From assembly GCA_910586635.1 (NCBI GenBank), contig CAJUJA010000071.1, positions 1 to 6,227 of the forward strand: a DNA stretch of 6,227 bases, read 5' to 3'. The notes under the pieces were generated by a model. That model made no database searches. It was not told where the DNA came from and saw nothing but the letters and a program-made list of their open reading frames with translations. Numbering within the stretch: position 1 is the first letter of the stretch; each line of letters starts with the position of its first letter. A program made the position numbers and the translations under genes. Source of the DNA: an uncultured Bacilli bacterium (GTDB lineage Bacteria > Bacillota_I > Bacilli_A > RF39 > UBA660). Below, piece after piece: positions 6,220-6,227 of the stretch.

Positions 6220-6227
6220 ATCACTTT

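Noticed and set aside
1..6227. CRISPR arrays, tRNA/rRNA genes, insertion sequences, retroelement reverse transcriptase
   Set aside because: No spaced direct repeats, tRNA-like folds, transposase or reverse transcriptase motifs were seen on either strand.

Overview
The window is AT-rich, with a local GC-rich exception at about 697-795. It looks like a low-GC Gram-positive (Bacillota) chromosome, possibly an uncultured gut Bacilli/Clostridia-type bacterium. The evidence is the AT-biased codon use (AGA arginine, AAA lysine), strong GGAGG/AAGGAG ribosome sites, rho-independent terminators with T-runs, and the protein families present. TGA is used as a stop in four places (genes ending at 1068, 1657-region excluded; specifically 1068, 3417 and 5725), so the code is the standard bacterial one and not the Mycoplasma code. 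Every gene lies on the minus strand, so transcription runs from right to left.

Reading in the direction of transcription: (1) 6219-5725 is a GyrI-like small-molecule (effector) binding domain, which may be the C-terminal part of a longer regulator running off the right edge. (2) 5662-4970 is a class-I glutamine amidotransferase / gamma-glutamyl hydrolase (peptidase C26) protein. (3) 4969-4786 is non-coding and holds two inverted repeats. (4) 4764-4057 is a membrane-anchored protein with a Tim44-like domain and a C-terminal zinc ribbon, closed by a terminator at 4033-4054. (5) 3998-1068 is a tight three-gene operon, PlsC-type acyltransferase, then AMP-forming acyl-CoA/acyl-ACP synthetase, then a second PlsC-type acyltransferase. 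Its genes overlap by 4 and 8 bases, and a strong terminator has its stem inside the last codons. (6) 1005 to the left edge is one long reading frame broken by a single in-frame TAA at codon 81. It belongs to an uncharacterised family with a W-T-x-T ... A-R-V-V ... G-G-x-R-x-A-L-P-Y core.

The operon reads as a lipid module: the synthetase would activate free fatty acids and the flanking acyltransferases would pass the acyl group to glycerol-phosphate or lysophospholipid acceptors. This resembles a split version of the E. coli Aas protein, which fuses an acyltransferase domain to an acyl-ACP synthetase domain. The remaining genes are single units with their own apparent promoters and very short leaders.

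The most unusual part is the broken gene at the left. Its stop codon lies inside a sharply bounded GC-rich patch (50% G+C counted over 701-780, against about 32-33% in the 60 bases counted on each side) that encodes the part of the family I recall as most variable. This could be a diversified cassette, made by a diversity-generating retroelement or by gene conversion between paralogues. No reverse transcriptase, template repeat or second copy is visible in this window.
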